A stretch of 19,164 bases of DNA, taken from positions 1-19,164 of the forward strand of contig CATWQI010000018.1 of the NCBI GenBank assembly GCA_958352885.1, given 5' to 3'. Made by a program: the position numbers and the translations under genes. Position 1 is the stretch's first letter; every line of letters begins with the position of its first letter. The notes beneath the pieces are model-generated. The model saw only the letters and a program-made list of their open reading frames with translations. It did no database searches and had not been told where the DNA came from. Below are positions 1 through 6,882 of this stretch, in pieces. Source of the stretch: an uncultured Duncaniella sp. Its GTDB lineage: Bacteria; Bacteroidota; Bacteroidia; Bacteroidales; Muribaculaceae.

Positions 1-56
1 AGATAATACTATACTCCGACATCTCCTTGTGCCCACCGGAAAAATCCGCTGACCCA
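1..56 (-). mobile_element. 5' end of a second ISAon1-like element (partial)
   Basis: Bases 1-56 align, with small gaps, to about 694-742, the 5' leader plus terminal repeat of the element at 101-742. Both have an AGATAA-ACTAT stretch, then GTGCCCAC and GGAAAAATCCGCTGACC. The window therefore seems to begin inside another copy of the same element, with its terminal inverted repeat at 31-56 and the rest of the copy to the left. The similarity is direct; the claim that a longer copy lies outside is inference. Confidence 0.55.
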
Positions 57-126
57 TTTTGTCCCCCAATTTTATTTCTGCAAGTTTTTGTCCCCCATTT
101 TGGGTCAGCGGATTTTTCCGGTGGGC
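31..126. repeat. 26-bp perfect inverted repeat around a 44-bp spacer (IS end junction)
   Basis: Bases 31-56 and 101-126 are exact reverse complements over 26 bp; each holds GGAAAAATCCGCTGACCC or its complement. The 44-bp spacer carries two direct copies of a TTTTGTCCCCCA-type motif (57-68 and about 87-98). The arms are best read as the facing terminal repeats of two neighbouring copies of the same element, because a third version of the arm lies on the far side of the transposase fragment (718-741). As RNA the segment could also fold into a long hairpin. Confidence 0.8.
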
Positions 127-742
127 GCCAGGCAATGTCAAGAGTATAGAGTGGCAAGTCTGAACATAAAGAACTTTATGTCGCCGACACCCCGGAACTG
201 GGTTCTGAACGCCTTGATTTTGGCATTGAAGGATTCTGCCGAGGCAGTTGTTAGCCTTCGCTCGAAATAGTTGATTATTGTGGTGTTGTGGTTCTCGAAA
301 GTCTCCAGAACTTTGTTGAATTCATTATTCCTGAAAGCCCCCACTTTGTTGTACCATCTGGCGAGATTCAGCCTGGCGACTCCGGCGGAAGTCTTCTCGC
401 TGAATATGTCCACAAGCTTTAGAAACAGCCCGTATGCCTTTTCCAGGTCGGGAAACATCCTGAACAATATTCCGGTGCGTATTGTCTGTTGTTCGTTCCA
501 TTTTGATTTGTGCTTGAGCATGATATGCCGGCTGCGCGCCATGACCTGAGGCATGGCCTCGCCCCCTCTCGGGTACCCATTAAGCCACACACCAAAATGG
601 GCATCGTTTTTTTCATATTGATTGATGTCGGAGTGGTCTATCAGGACTTCGGTTAGTACGGCTCTGAGCCGCTGATTCGGCTTCATTTTGCAAAGATAAC
701 ACTATGATCTACCTCGTGCCCACTGGAAAAATCCGCTGACCA
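101..742 (-). mobile_element. ISAon1/ISL3-type IS deletion derivative
   Basis: The element is bounded by terminal inverted repeats at 101-126 and 718-741; the second arm matches the first with one mismatch over 24 bp. Between them lies a single minus-strand open frame encoding only the C-terminal part of a transposase. At about 640 bp it is much shorter than a complete element of this group, which encodes a transposase of well over 300 residues. It is therefore probably an internally deleted, non-autonomous copy. Just outside the right arm a 13-bp piece (GAAAAATCCGCTG) is repeated in tandem (726-738, 743-755), a sign of local rearrangement. I did not find a convincing target duplication. Confidence 0.65.
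138..686 (-). pseudogene. Truncated ISAon1-family (ISL3-like) transposase, C-terminal part
   Basis: This is a 182-residue fragment of a DDE transposase. The diagnostic part is the C-terminal half: ARSRHIMLK (50-58), LARWYNKV (108-115), then TASAESFNAKIKAFR (147-161), which carries the last acidic catalytic residue (Glu151), and a FFMFRLATLY end typical of ISAon1-type proteins. The N-terminal zinc-finger/helix-turn-helix region and the first two catalytic aspartates are absent. A stop codon (702-704) blocks the frame just upstream of the ATG, so the protein cannot be longer here. A TATCTTTG promoter-like box (691-698) lies only 4 nt before the ATG. Residues 1-35 match the family poorly and may come from a deletion join. 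The product is unlikely to be active alone. Confidence 0.75.
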
Positions 743-820
743 GAAAAATCCGCTGCCCCCAAAGACCTTTATGTACCGCAATCAGAGTTATGCCCGGATA
801 TTGCAGCCAGACAAAAATAA

Positions 821-852
821 ATAGAAGATGGCAAGTCTATGCCATCTTCTAT
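821..852 (-). terminator. Rho-independent terminator of rpsP
   Basis: A perfect 12-bp stem (821-832 with 841-852; arm ATAGAAGATGGC) encloses an 8-nt loop. On the minus strand it is followed by a T-rich run (complement of 811-820). It lies about 30 bp past the rpsP stop codon and separates that gene from the IS remnant. Confidence 0.8.
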
Positions 853-884
853 CAAAAAAACTCTTTACTCGAAAGATTATCTGC

Positions 885-1427
885 TTATTCAGCAGCGGCG
901 TCTTCTGCAGGTGCAGCTTCCTCAGCGGGAGCGGCAGCAGCTTCTGCCTCAGCGGCGGCAGCGGCGGCTTCAGCTTTCTTCTTTGCTACCTCTTCTGCTT
1001 TAGCCTTGTTCTTGGCTACCTCAGCTTCAAGACGAGCCTTGGCATCAAGTTCTTTCTTGTCGGCCATATCGGCACGAAGTTTGTCTACTGATTGCTCTTT
1101 CTTAGCCTTCCACGCATCAAAACGACGCTGTGCTTCGGCTTCGTCAAAAGCGCCCTTCTTCACACCGCCCTGAAGATGCTTCATAAGAAGCACGCCTTCG
1201 TTTGAAAGGATAGTGCGAACTGTGTCGGTGGGTTGAGCACCAACGTTAACCCAATACAAAGCACGCTCGAAATTCAATGTAATAGTAGCAGGATTAGTGT
1301 TCGGATTATAAGAACCTATCCTTTCAATAAATCTACCATCTCGTGGTGCCCTGCTATCGGCGATAACAATAGGATAGAACGCATAGTTCTTACGACCATG
1401 ACGTTGCAGTCTGATTTTTGTTGCCAT
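885..1427 (-). CDS. rpsP: 30S ribosomal protein S16 with Ala/Glu-rich extension
   Basis: S16 is a structural protein of the small ribosomal subunit body needed for 30S assembly. The first 84 or so residues are the conserved fold: MATKIRLQRHGRKNYAFYP at the start, then GRFIERIGSYNP (31-42) and an ALYWVNVGAQPTDTVR block (56-71). The remaining ~95 residues are a Lys/Glu/Ala-rich probable helical or disordered tail ending in runs of alanine (152-180). Most bacterial S16 proteins stop near 80-90 residues, while long tails of this kind are usual in Bacteroidales. The ATG start is fixed by the conserved N-terminus. A promoter lies at 1462-1492 and a terminator at 821-852, so the gene looks monocistronic. 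Identification is secure. Confidence 0.97.
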   Translation of the reverse strand: MATKIRLQRHGRKNYAFYPIVIADSRAPRDGRFIERIGSYNPNTNPATITLNFERALYWVNVGAQPTDTVRTILSNEGVLLMKHLQGGVKKGAFDEAEAQRRFDAWKAKKEQSVDKLRADMADKKELDAKARLEAEVAKNKAKAEEVAKKKAEAAAAAAEAEAAAAPAEEAAPAEDAAAE

Positions 1428-1461
1428 TAATTAAGTGATTTGTATTTGATTAATTCGGGTG

Positions 1462-1492
1462 CAAAGTTACAACTTTTTCCCTCCCCGTCCAA
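1462..1492 (-). promoter_or_regulatory. rpsP promoter (Bacteroidota type)
   Basis: Read on the minus strand, TAACTTTG (1462-1469) matches the -7 consensus TAnnTTTG, and a TTG (1490-1492) lies exactly 20 nt upstream as the -33 element. The predicted transcript start would leave a leader of roughly 30 nt before the rpsP ATG. Confidence 0.6.
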
Positions 1493-1579
1493 CCATTTAA
1501 TCACTTCTTATCAGGCAGTCGCCATTGTTTAACATCATTTAACACCATGCATCATCGGCATGATTATCAGCCATCCCCA

Positions 1580-2185
1580 TCAATTAGAATGCGGATTGCG
1601 GGGATGGTAGAGCCACCCGCGGAAATCTGCGCCCATCTGCCGGACAATCTTATGCCAATACGAATCTTCCGCACCACGCAGAAGGGAGTCGACATCCCTT
1701 ATATCCGTCACTGCCCATACACTTTTCAGCAATTCCTCGTCAAGCTGCCCCGGGCTCCATCCACTGTAACCGATGAAAAACCTCACGGCACCGTCAACAT
1801 CGTATCCGTCATTGAGGACTGAAAGCAAGGCATCGAAGTCGCCACCTATGCTCAACTTCTCAGTTATCTTCCTTGATTCAGGTATAACATCACCAAGGGT
1901 ATGTATGAAATAGAGCCTGTCACATGACATAGGGCCACCGCAGTAAATCGGAATAGGAGTCTTCACCGTAACCGCCGACACCAAATCCTGCAACGAATAG
2001 CTCGTTCGGTTGTTCAGCACTACCCCCATAGCCGTACCGCGAGGCTCATAATCCACCAGGCAGATCACCGCATGGTGGAAATACTGTTCTCTAAGGAACG
2101 GCTCCGCAACCAGCAGCGAACCGCTACGTGGTATGCGCTCCGAATTGATGTCGATGTTAAACAATAATGATTCGAAATCTATCAT
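1580..2185 (-). CDS. YqgE/AlgH family protein (UPF0301)
   Basis: This 201-residue protein belongs to the AlgH/YqgE (DUF179) family. Recognisable blocks (numbered from the chosen Met) are GSLLVAEPFLREQYFHHAVI near the N-terminus, a GVVLNNRTSYSLQDL block, the YCGGPMSCDRLYFIHT segment, and FIGYSGWSPGQLDEEL in the C-terminal half. The molecular function is not firmly established; links to transcriptional regulation come from Pseudomonas AlgH. It has no signal peptide or membrane segment and should be cytosolic. I place the start at the ATG at 2185 because a near-perfect Shine-Dalgarno (complement of 2191-2200, AAGGAGGAAC) sits 8 nt before it. The frame stays open upstream only to a TTG at 2215, which lacks such a signal. 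Confidence 0.93.
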   Translation of the reverse strand: MIDFESLLFNIDINSERIPRSGSLLVAEPFLREQYFHHAVICLVDYEPRGTAMGVVLNNRTSYSLQDLVSAVTVKTPIPIYCGGPMSCDRLYFIHTLGDVIPESRKITEKLSIGGDFDALLSVLNDGYDVDGAVRFFIGYSGWSPGQLDEELLKSVWAVTDIRDVDSLLRGAEDSYWHKIVRQMGADFRGWLYHPRNPHSN

Positions 2186-2190
2186 TCTAA

Positions 2191-2200
2191 GTTCCTCCTT
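2191..2200 (-). promoter_or_regulatory. Strong Shine-Dalgarno of the AlgH-family gene
   Basis: The minus strand reads AAGGAGGAAC, 6-8 nt from the ATG at 2185. It decides the start codon. Such a strong anti-16S match is uncommon in Bacteroidota, where most genes in this window have A/T-rich leaders without one. Confidence 0.7.
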
Positions 2201-2376
2201 TTTTCCTTCTGGCAAAAAAGCCGTGTCTTAGTTAGGGACTGATGTTACTATAAAGGTGTCGATATTTTTGCCCTAAATTATTAATAATTTGCATTATGCA
2301 CAAATTTAATATGTTAAATTTTCGCCAAGTTCCCTATTTAGATACACTCCCGACCAAAACTTAACATTATTTGTTA

Positions 2377-2384
2377 TATATTTG
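2377..2384 (+). promoter_or_regulatory. Candidate -7 box for the CDF transporter gene
   Basis: TATATTTG matches TAnnTTTG and is 17 nt upstream of the ATG at 2402. No good TTTG is seen at the expected -33 spacing, so this is a half-supported promoter. The rest of the 216-bp gap between the AlgH-family start and this gene is A/T-rich, and I see nothing else in it. Confidence 0.4.
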
Positions 2385-2401
2385 CATCTCATTTTAACGT
2401 C

Positions 2402-3352
2402 ATGAAGAATATGCCACAGGAACCGAATCCGCAGCAGAGCGTAAAGATAGCCCGACATGTCACCTGGGTGGGTTTCTGGTGGAATGCCGCATTGGGGACA
2501 GCTAAAGTCATTGCCGGTGTTTTTGGCAGGAGCAGCGCACTCATAGCCGACGGCATACACTCGTTTTCCGATTTCATAAGTGACATAATAGTACTCGTGA
2601 TGGTGGGAATAGCCCGTAAAAAACCAGACAAAAAACATGAATACGGGCACGGCAAATATGAAACGCTTGCCACCATACTCCTTGCCGTGGTACTGTTAGT
2701 CGTGGCTATAGGAATCCTATATGGAGGAGTACGCCAAATCATCGGATTTATCCACGGAGAAGAGATACCGCGCCCGGATGGCGTGGCATTGATTATATGC
2801 GCCGGCTCAATAATAATCAAAGAGTGGCTTTACAGGTACACACGGAATGCAGGCATACGAATCAAGTCGGAAGCCATAGTGGCTAATGCGTGGCACCACC
2901 GTAGCGACGCATTCTCATCCATAGCCACACTCGCCGGAGTCGGGGGCGCTATGTTCCTTGGCGGATGGGGAAGAATATGTGACCCCATAGCCGCTATCGT
3001 AGTTGCCATATTCATCGGTATTGTCTCTTGCAGAATGGCATCACCAGCCATAAGCGAACTCCTTGAAATAGCATTGCCTGAATCCGAGCAGGAAGAAATA
3101 ACCAAGGCAATAACCTCCACTCCGGGGGTGATGACTTTCCACCGCCTGCGTACACGTCGCAGTGGGGCAAATGTCATTATCGACCTGCACATCAAAGTCG
3201 ACCCTGACATCAAAGTTGAAGAGGGACACCTAATAGCCACAGCCGTGGAGGACAATATCAAATCCAGATTCGGGAAATACTCGACATTCACGAATATCCA
3301 CATCGAACCCTACCACGGGGAAATGATACTCCCTGATGGTTCATGCAAATAA
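2402..3352 (+). CDS. Cation diffusion facilitator (CDF) family transporter
   Basis: This inner-membrane antiporter probably exports Zn2+ or another divalent metal in exchange for protons. The membrane part (about residues 20-215) has roughly six helices. TM2 carries His53-x3-Asp57 (ADGIHSFSD) and TM5 carries His165-x3-Asp169 (WHHRSD). This HxxxD/HxxxD pair is the pattern seen in zinc-preferring CDF proteins, whereas manganese types use DxxxD. The conserved HEYGHGKYE stretch (79-87) follows TM2. Residues ~220-305 form the cytoplasmic dimerisation domain, with DLHIKVDPD (261-269) and a second metal-site region ending in NIHIEPYH. The 316-residue length is normal. The gene is flanked by opposite-strand genes, so it is probably monocistronic. 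Family is certain; metal specificity is inferred. Confidence 0.93.
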   Translation: MKNMPQEPNPQQSVKIARHVTWVGFWWNAALGTAKVIAGVFGRSSALIADGIHSFSDFISDIIVLVMVGIARKKPDKKHEYGHGKYETLATILLAVVLLVVAIGILYGGVRQIIGFIHGEEIPRPDGVALIICAGSIIIKEWLYRYTRNAGIRIKSEAIVANAWHHRSDAFSSIATLAGVGGAMFLGGWGRICDPIAAIVVAIFIGIVSCRMASPAISELLEIALPESEQEEITKAITSTPGVMTFHRLRTRRSGANVIIDLHIKVDPDIKVEEGHLIATAVEDNIKSRFGKYSTFTNIHIEPYHGEMILPDGSCK

Positions 3353-3377
3353 CCACCCGTGGAGGTACAAAGAAGTC

Positions 3378-4721
3378 TCACTCCCCTGCGAGTTCACCGA
3401 TAAGAGTCGCCGATGACGAGTCGATCACCCTCACGCTAACGATGTCGCCCACTTTGTAGTTACCTCTTGGAAACACAAGAGTCTTGTTCTGCTGGTTACG
3501 CCCAACAAACTGCTCCTTAGAGCGCTTGGAAACTCCCTCCACCAGCACATCGAAAGTCTTCCCGACATCCTTGGCATTGCTCTCCTTTGACAATTCATTT
3601 TGAAGCGCAATCATTCGGTTGAGACGGTCTATCTTGACATCCTCTGCCACATTGTCGGGCATAGTCTTCGATGCAAGTGTGCCCGGTCGCTCCGAATACT
3701 TGAACATAAACGATGAATCAAACCCGACCACCCTCATCAAGTCAAGAGTCTCCTGGAAATCCTCCTCACTCTCGTCATGAAATCCTGTAAACAGATCTGT
3801 AGAAATACCGCAATCAGGAATCGCCTCACGGATAGCCGCTATCCTCCCGAGATACCATTCACGTGTATATTTTCTGTTCATCGCCTTCAGCACCTTGTTC
3901 GAACCGGATTGAACCGGGAGATGTATGTGATTGCACACATTTTTCTTATCCTTAATCACAGCAATAATCTCATCACTCATATCCTTGGGATGTGAAGTGG
4001 TGAAGCGGATGCGCATGTCAGGAGCGGCATCAGCCACCATCGCAAGAAGGCCGGCAAAGTCCAGCGCTCCGCCATTTCCATCTTCCCAACGGTAACTATT
4101 CACGTTCTGCCCCAACAGAGTAGCCTCCTTGAATCCACGTTCCCGCAGGTCAGCCAACTCGGCGAGTATGCTTTCAGCGCTCCTCGAACGCTCCCTGCCG
4201 CGAGTATAGGGCACGATGCAATAGGAACAGAAATTGTTACAGCCTCGCATAATGCTGATAAACCCCGACACACGATTGCTCCCGATACGCGCCGGAATGA
4301 TGTCCCTGTAAGTCTCAGTGGTACTCAATTCAACATTAACAGCACGCTCGCCGGCTTCGACCGAAGCAAACAGATTGGGCAAGTCAAGATACGAATCAGG
4401 CCCCGCCACAAGGTCAACACCATGCTTTGACACAAGCTCCTCTTTGACTCTCTCAGCCATACATCCGATAACCCCCACTATAAGCCGTGGCTGCTCCTTG
4501 GTGCGTTTACGGCGCAGCGACGCAAGATACGCAAGCCTCGACACAATCTTTTGTTCAGCATTGTCACGGATTGAACATGTGTTGAGAAGGATAGCATCTG
4601 CATCCTCCACATTCTCAACCATATCGTAGCCCACCGTCTCCATTATTGAAGCCACCACTTCGCTGTCAGCCACATTCATCTGACAGCCGTATGTTTCGAT
4701 ATATAATCTGCGATTTATCAT
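3378..4721 (-). CDS. miaB: tRNA-2-methylthio-N6-dimethylallyladenosine synthase (MiaB)
   Basis: MiaB is a radical-SAM methylthiotransferase that converts i6A37 to ms2i6A37 in tRNAs reading UNN codons. The three N-terminal-domain cysteines for the auxiliary 4Fe-4S cluster are Cys13 (ETYGCQMN), Cys49 (LLNTCSIR) and Cys87 (VIGCMAE). The radical-SAM cluster is Cys161-x3-Cys165-x2-Cys168 (RGCNNFCSYCIVPYTRG). The central TIM-barrel part includes LLGQNVNSY, TTSHPKDM and HLPVQSGSNKVLKAMNR. The last ~65 residues form the TRAM RNA-binding domain (from FDVLVEGVSKRS onward). At 447 residues, with every key cysteine present, it looks intact. It converges on the CDF gene and diverges from the hypothetical gene at 4796 across a 74-bp promoter region. 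Confidence 0.97.
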   Translation of the reverse strand: MINRRLYIETYGCQMNVADSEVVASIMETVGYDMVENVEDADAILLNTCSIRDNAEQKIVSRLAYLASLRRKRTKEQPRLIVGVIGCMAERVKEELVSKHGVDLVAGPDSYLDLPNLFASVEAGERAVNVELSTTETYRDIIPARIGSNRVSGFISIMRGCNNFCSYCIVPYTRGRERSRSAESILAELADLRERGFKEATLLGQNVNSYRWEDGNGGALDFAGLLAMVADAAPDMRIRFTTSHPKDMSDEIIAVIKDKKNVCNHIHLPVQSGSNKVLKAMNRKYTREWYLGRIAAIREAIPDCGISTDLFTGFHDESEEDFQETLDLMRVVGFDSSFMFKYSERPGTLASKTMPDNVAEDVKIDRLNRMIALQNELSKESNAKDVGKTFDVLVEGVSKRSKEQFVGRNQQNKTLVFPRGNYKVGDIVSVRVIDSSSATLIGELAGE

Positions 4722-4738
4722 AATTTTAGCACAAATTC

Positions 4739-4770
4739 TTTGGCAAAGAACTCAATATTCAGTAATTTTG
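4739..4770 (+). promoter_or_regulatory. Promoter of the small hypothetical gene
   Basis: TTTG (4739-4742), a 20-nt spacer, then TAATTTTG (4763-4770) is a full match to the Bacteroidota -33/-7 promoter. The predicted start is about 20 nt before the ATG at 4796. Confidence 0.7.
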
Positions 4771-4773
4771 TGG

Positions 4774-4781
4774 CAAATTTA
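4774..4781 (-). promoter_or_regulatory. Candidate -7 box for miaB
   Basis: The minus strand reads TAAATTTG, a match to TAnnTTTG, 52 nt upstream of the miaB ATG. No TTTG lies at the usual spacing upstream. If real, it overlaps the transcription start zone of the opposing promoter at 4739-4770. Confidence 0.4.
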
Positions 4782-4795
4782 CAAAAAACCGAGCA

Positions 4796-5233
4796 ATGGA
4801 AAAAATTATAATTTATGCATTTATAATTGCCATTGGCATTCTCTTTGAATACATCAAAAAGAGAGTGCGGGGAGACCAATCCCCCAACTCAAAAAAGCAG
4901 GCGCAAAAAGACGAGGCTCCCTTACCTGTCCCCTGGCAGGTTATGTTTGACTCCGCTAAATCCCGAATAGCACCGGTCATGCGCATGGAGCGAATGCCTG
5001 AAACCAAAACTGTGGCTTCCGTAAAGCGGCAACCCAGGCAGGATGCCGCGATGCCTGAGCCGCCAAAGCAATTCCTTCCCGGTGAAGATATTAGCGAGAT
5101 AATCACCCCCATCGAGGAAACGCCGGTGTCAGAACCTATGCCGGAAGCCAATCCTCCCGCGGACAACACAGAACATTACGCCAGATGGCGTCAGGCCATT
5201 CTCGACGCTGAGATTTTACAGCGAAAGTTCTAA
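4796..5233 (+). CDS. Hypothetical single-pass membrane protein
   Basis: I do not recognise a named family. The 145-residue product begins with a hydrophobic segment (residues 3-19) followed by KKRVRG, so it is probably an N-terminal inner-membrane anchor with the rest in the cytosol. Residues 25-125 are Pro/Glu/Lys-rich and low-complexity, likely disordered. The C-terminus, HYARWRQAILDAEILQRKF (127-145), looks like a compact amphipathic helix. It resembles the short C-terminal tail I associate with small Bacteroidales hypothetical proteins, from memory only. A good promoter (4739-4770) and the large coding frame support a real gene. It precedes the CoA-transferase gene by 78 bp with no terminator between, so the two may be co-transcribed. 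Confidence 0.75.
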   Translation: MEKIIIYAFIIAIGILFEYIKKRVRGDQSPNSKKQAQKDEAPLPVPWQVMFDSAKSRIAPVMRMERMPETKTVASVKRQPRQDAAMPEPPKQFLPGEDISEIITPIEETPVSEPMPEANPPADNTEHYARWRQAILDAEILQRKF

Positions 5234-5311
5234 GTCCCCCCTTACTTGTCATTAATTCAGAAATCAATAAAGAGTCCCTCAAAACTCCTATTCCAATTTT
5301 AGAAAGCAATT

Positions 5312-6808
5312 ATGAGATTCCCTATTATCACAGCAGAAGAAGCGGCTGACTTGTTTTTCAACGATGCCCATTGCGGCTTCTCCGGATTTACTGCTCCTGG
5401 CTCTCCAAAGGTTGTCACCCAGGCAATAGCTGCGAAAGCTGAGAAACTCCACGCCCAGGGCGAGCCATTCAAGATTAACATCATTACCGGTGCTTCAACC
5501 AGTGACCTTTGCGATGGTATCCTTGCACGTGCCAATGCCATCGGAAAACGCACCCCATATCAGAATCATCCCGATCTCCGCAAACGTATCAATTCCCACG
5601 ACGCCCATTACTTCGACCTGCATCTGTCAGAGGCAGCCCAGAAACTCCGTTACGGTTTCTTTGGCGAACTTGACCTCGCCATCATCGAAGTATCCGATAT
5701 CAAAGACGACGGCACCTGCGTTGTCGGCACAGGCGTAGGCAATGTCCCCACCATAGCCAAAATGGCTAAAAAAATCATAATCGAGCTCAACGAGAAGCTA
5801 CACCACGCACTCCTTGGACTGCATGACATCTACCTGCCGCTCGACCCGCCTAACCGCACTGAAATACCCATATTCAAGTGCAGCGACCGCATCGGTTCGC
5901 CCGTATTGAAAATCGACCCCGAGAAGATTGTAGGTGTCGTGATGAGCGATCATTACGAAGGCGTCAAACCATTCACACCGCTTGATGACACAACCAAGCA
6001 GATTGGTGCCAACGTATGTACATTCCTTATCAACGAGCTGCGCGCCGGTCGCATCCCATCGTCTTTCCTCCCCCTCCAGTCAGGTGTGGGCAATGTCGCA
6101 AATGCCGTGCTCTACGGCCTTGCGGATGCCAAGGAAATCCCGCCGTTTGAAATGTACACCGAGGTTATCCAGGACGCTGTGATTGAACTCATGAAGCAGG
6201 GCCGTTGCAAATTCGGTTCCACTTGTTCACTCACCGTATCAAACGACGTGGAGAACGAGGTCATCAGCAACATCGAGTTCTTCAAGCAGCACATTGTGCT
6301 CCGCCCGTCTGAAATCTCCAATAACCCCGAGGTCATCCGTCGACTCGGTGTCATATCCATGAATACAGCTCTTGAAGCCGACATTTTCGGCAACATCAAC
6401 TCGACCCATGTAACCGGCACACGAATGATGAACGGCATAGGTGGCTCAGGAGACTTTACCCGCAACGCCTATATCTCCATATTCTCCTGTCCGTCCGTAA
6501 CCAAAGAAGGAAAGATTTCAAACATTGTACCTATGGTATCGCATGTGGACCATTCGGAACATTCAGTCGACATTCTCGTTACAGACCAGGGCATAGCCGA
6601 CCTACGAGGTCTCGACCCGGTGGAAAGAGCTCACGAAATTATCAACAAGTGCGCCCATCCAATCTACCGCGAACTTCTCAACGACTACCTCAAGCTCAGC
6701 ACACGCGGAGGCCAGACCCCCCACACACTTGAGGCATCACTCGGATTCCACACAGAATTCCTTGCGTCAGGCGACATGCGCAATGTAAACTGGGGCAAAT
6801 ATATCTAA
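5312..6808 (+). CDS. Acetyl-CoA hydrolase/transferase family (succinate CoA-transferase type)
   Basis: This 498-residue cytosolic enzyme moves CoA between short-chain acids such as succinate, acetate and propionate. Landmarks are TAPGSPKVV near the N-terminus (27-35), GTGVGNVPTIAK (139-150), LPLQSGVGNVANAVL (253-267), and YTEVIQD with the probable catalytic Glu284 that forms the glutamyl-CoA thioester. THVTGTRMMNGIGGSGDF follows at 365-382 (glycine-rich CoA-binding loop), then VTDQGIADLRGL in the C-terminal lobe. Length and motifs fit the AarC/Cat1/ScpC-type enzymes. In a succinate- and propionate-producing Bacteroidales, a propionyl-CoA:succinate or acetyl-CoA:succinate transfer role is the likely one. 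The exact acid pair cannot be read from sequence. The gene ends at the bidirectional terminator at 6838-6880. Confidence 0.92.
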   Translation: MRFPIITAEEAADLFFNDAHCGFSGFTAPGSPKVVTQAIAAKAEKLHAQGEPFKINIITGASTSDLCDGILARANAIGKRTPYQNHPDLRKRINSHDAHYFDLHLSEAAQKLRYGFFGELDLAIIEVSDIKDDGTCVVGTGVGNVPTIAKMAKKIIIELNEKLHHALLGLHDIYLPLDPPNRTEIPIFKCSDRIGSPVLKIDPEKIVGVVMSDHYEGVKPFTPLDDTTKQIGANVCTFLINELRAGRIPSSFLPLQSGVGNVANAVLYGLADAKEIPPFEMYTEVIQDAVIELMKQGRCKFGSTCSLTVSNDVENEVISNIEFFKQHIVLRPSEISNNPEVIRRLGVISMNTALEADIFGNINSTHVTGTRMMNGIGGSGDFTRNAYISIFSCPSVTKEGKISNIVPMVSHVDHSEHSVDILVTDQGIADLRGLDPVERAHEIINKCAHPIYRELLNDYLKLSTRGGQTPHTLEASLGFHTEFLASGDMRNVNWGKYI

Positions 6809-6837
6809 TAATCAGCATATCAATCTTACCTATTTAT

Positions 6838-6880
6838 AAAATGAGTCAGGGATGCCTCGGTGGCATTCCTGACTCATTTT
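6838..6880. terminator. Bidirectional terminator between convergent genes
   Basis: The 19-bp arms (6838-6856 and 6862-6880; arm AAAATGAGTCAGG...) have one mismatch and enclose a 5-nt loop. The arms end in A and T runs, so the hairpin yields a U-tract on both strands. It lies between the CoA-transferase gene (+) and the GldB-like gene (-). Confidence 0.85.
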
Positions 6881-6882
6881 AT

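Noticed and set aside
57..100. Repeated GTCCCCCA motifs as a possible CRISPR or tandem array
   Set aside because: There are only two copies, with no regular spacers; IS end structure explains them better.
790..1173. Ala/Ser-rich plus-strand open frame antisense to rpsP
   Set aside because: Its composition is the mirror of the GC-rich Ala/Glu tail of S16 on the other strand, and it also runs over the terminator.
2186..2215. N-terminal extension of the AlgH-family protein from a TTG codon
   Set aside because: The extra codons are the Shine-Dalgarno region itself (Lys-Lys-Glu-Glu from A/G-rich sequence), and a proper ATG follows.
2389..3303. Long minus-strand open frames within the CDF transporter gene
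   Set aside because: They are antisense shadows; the plus-strand frame has full family motifs.
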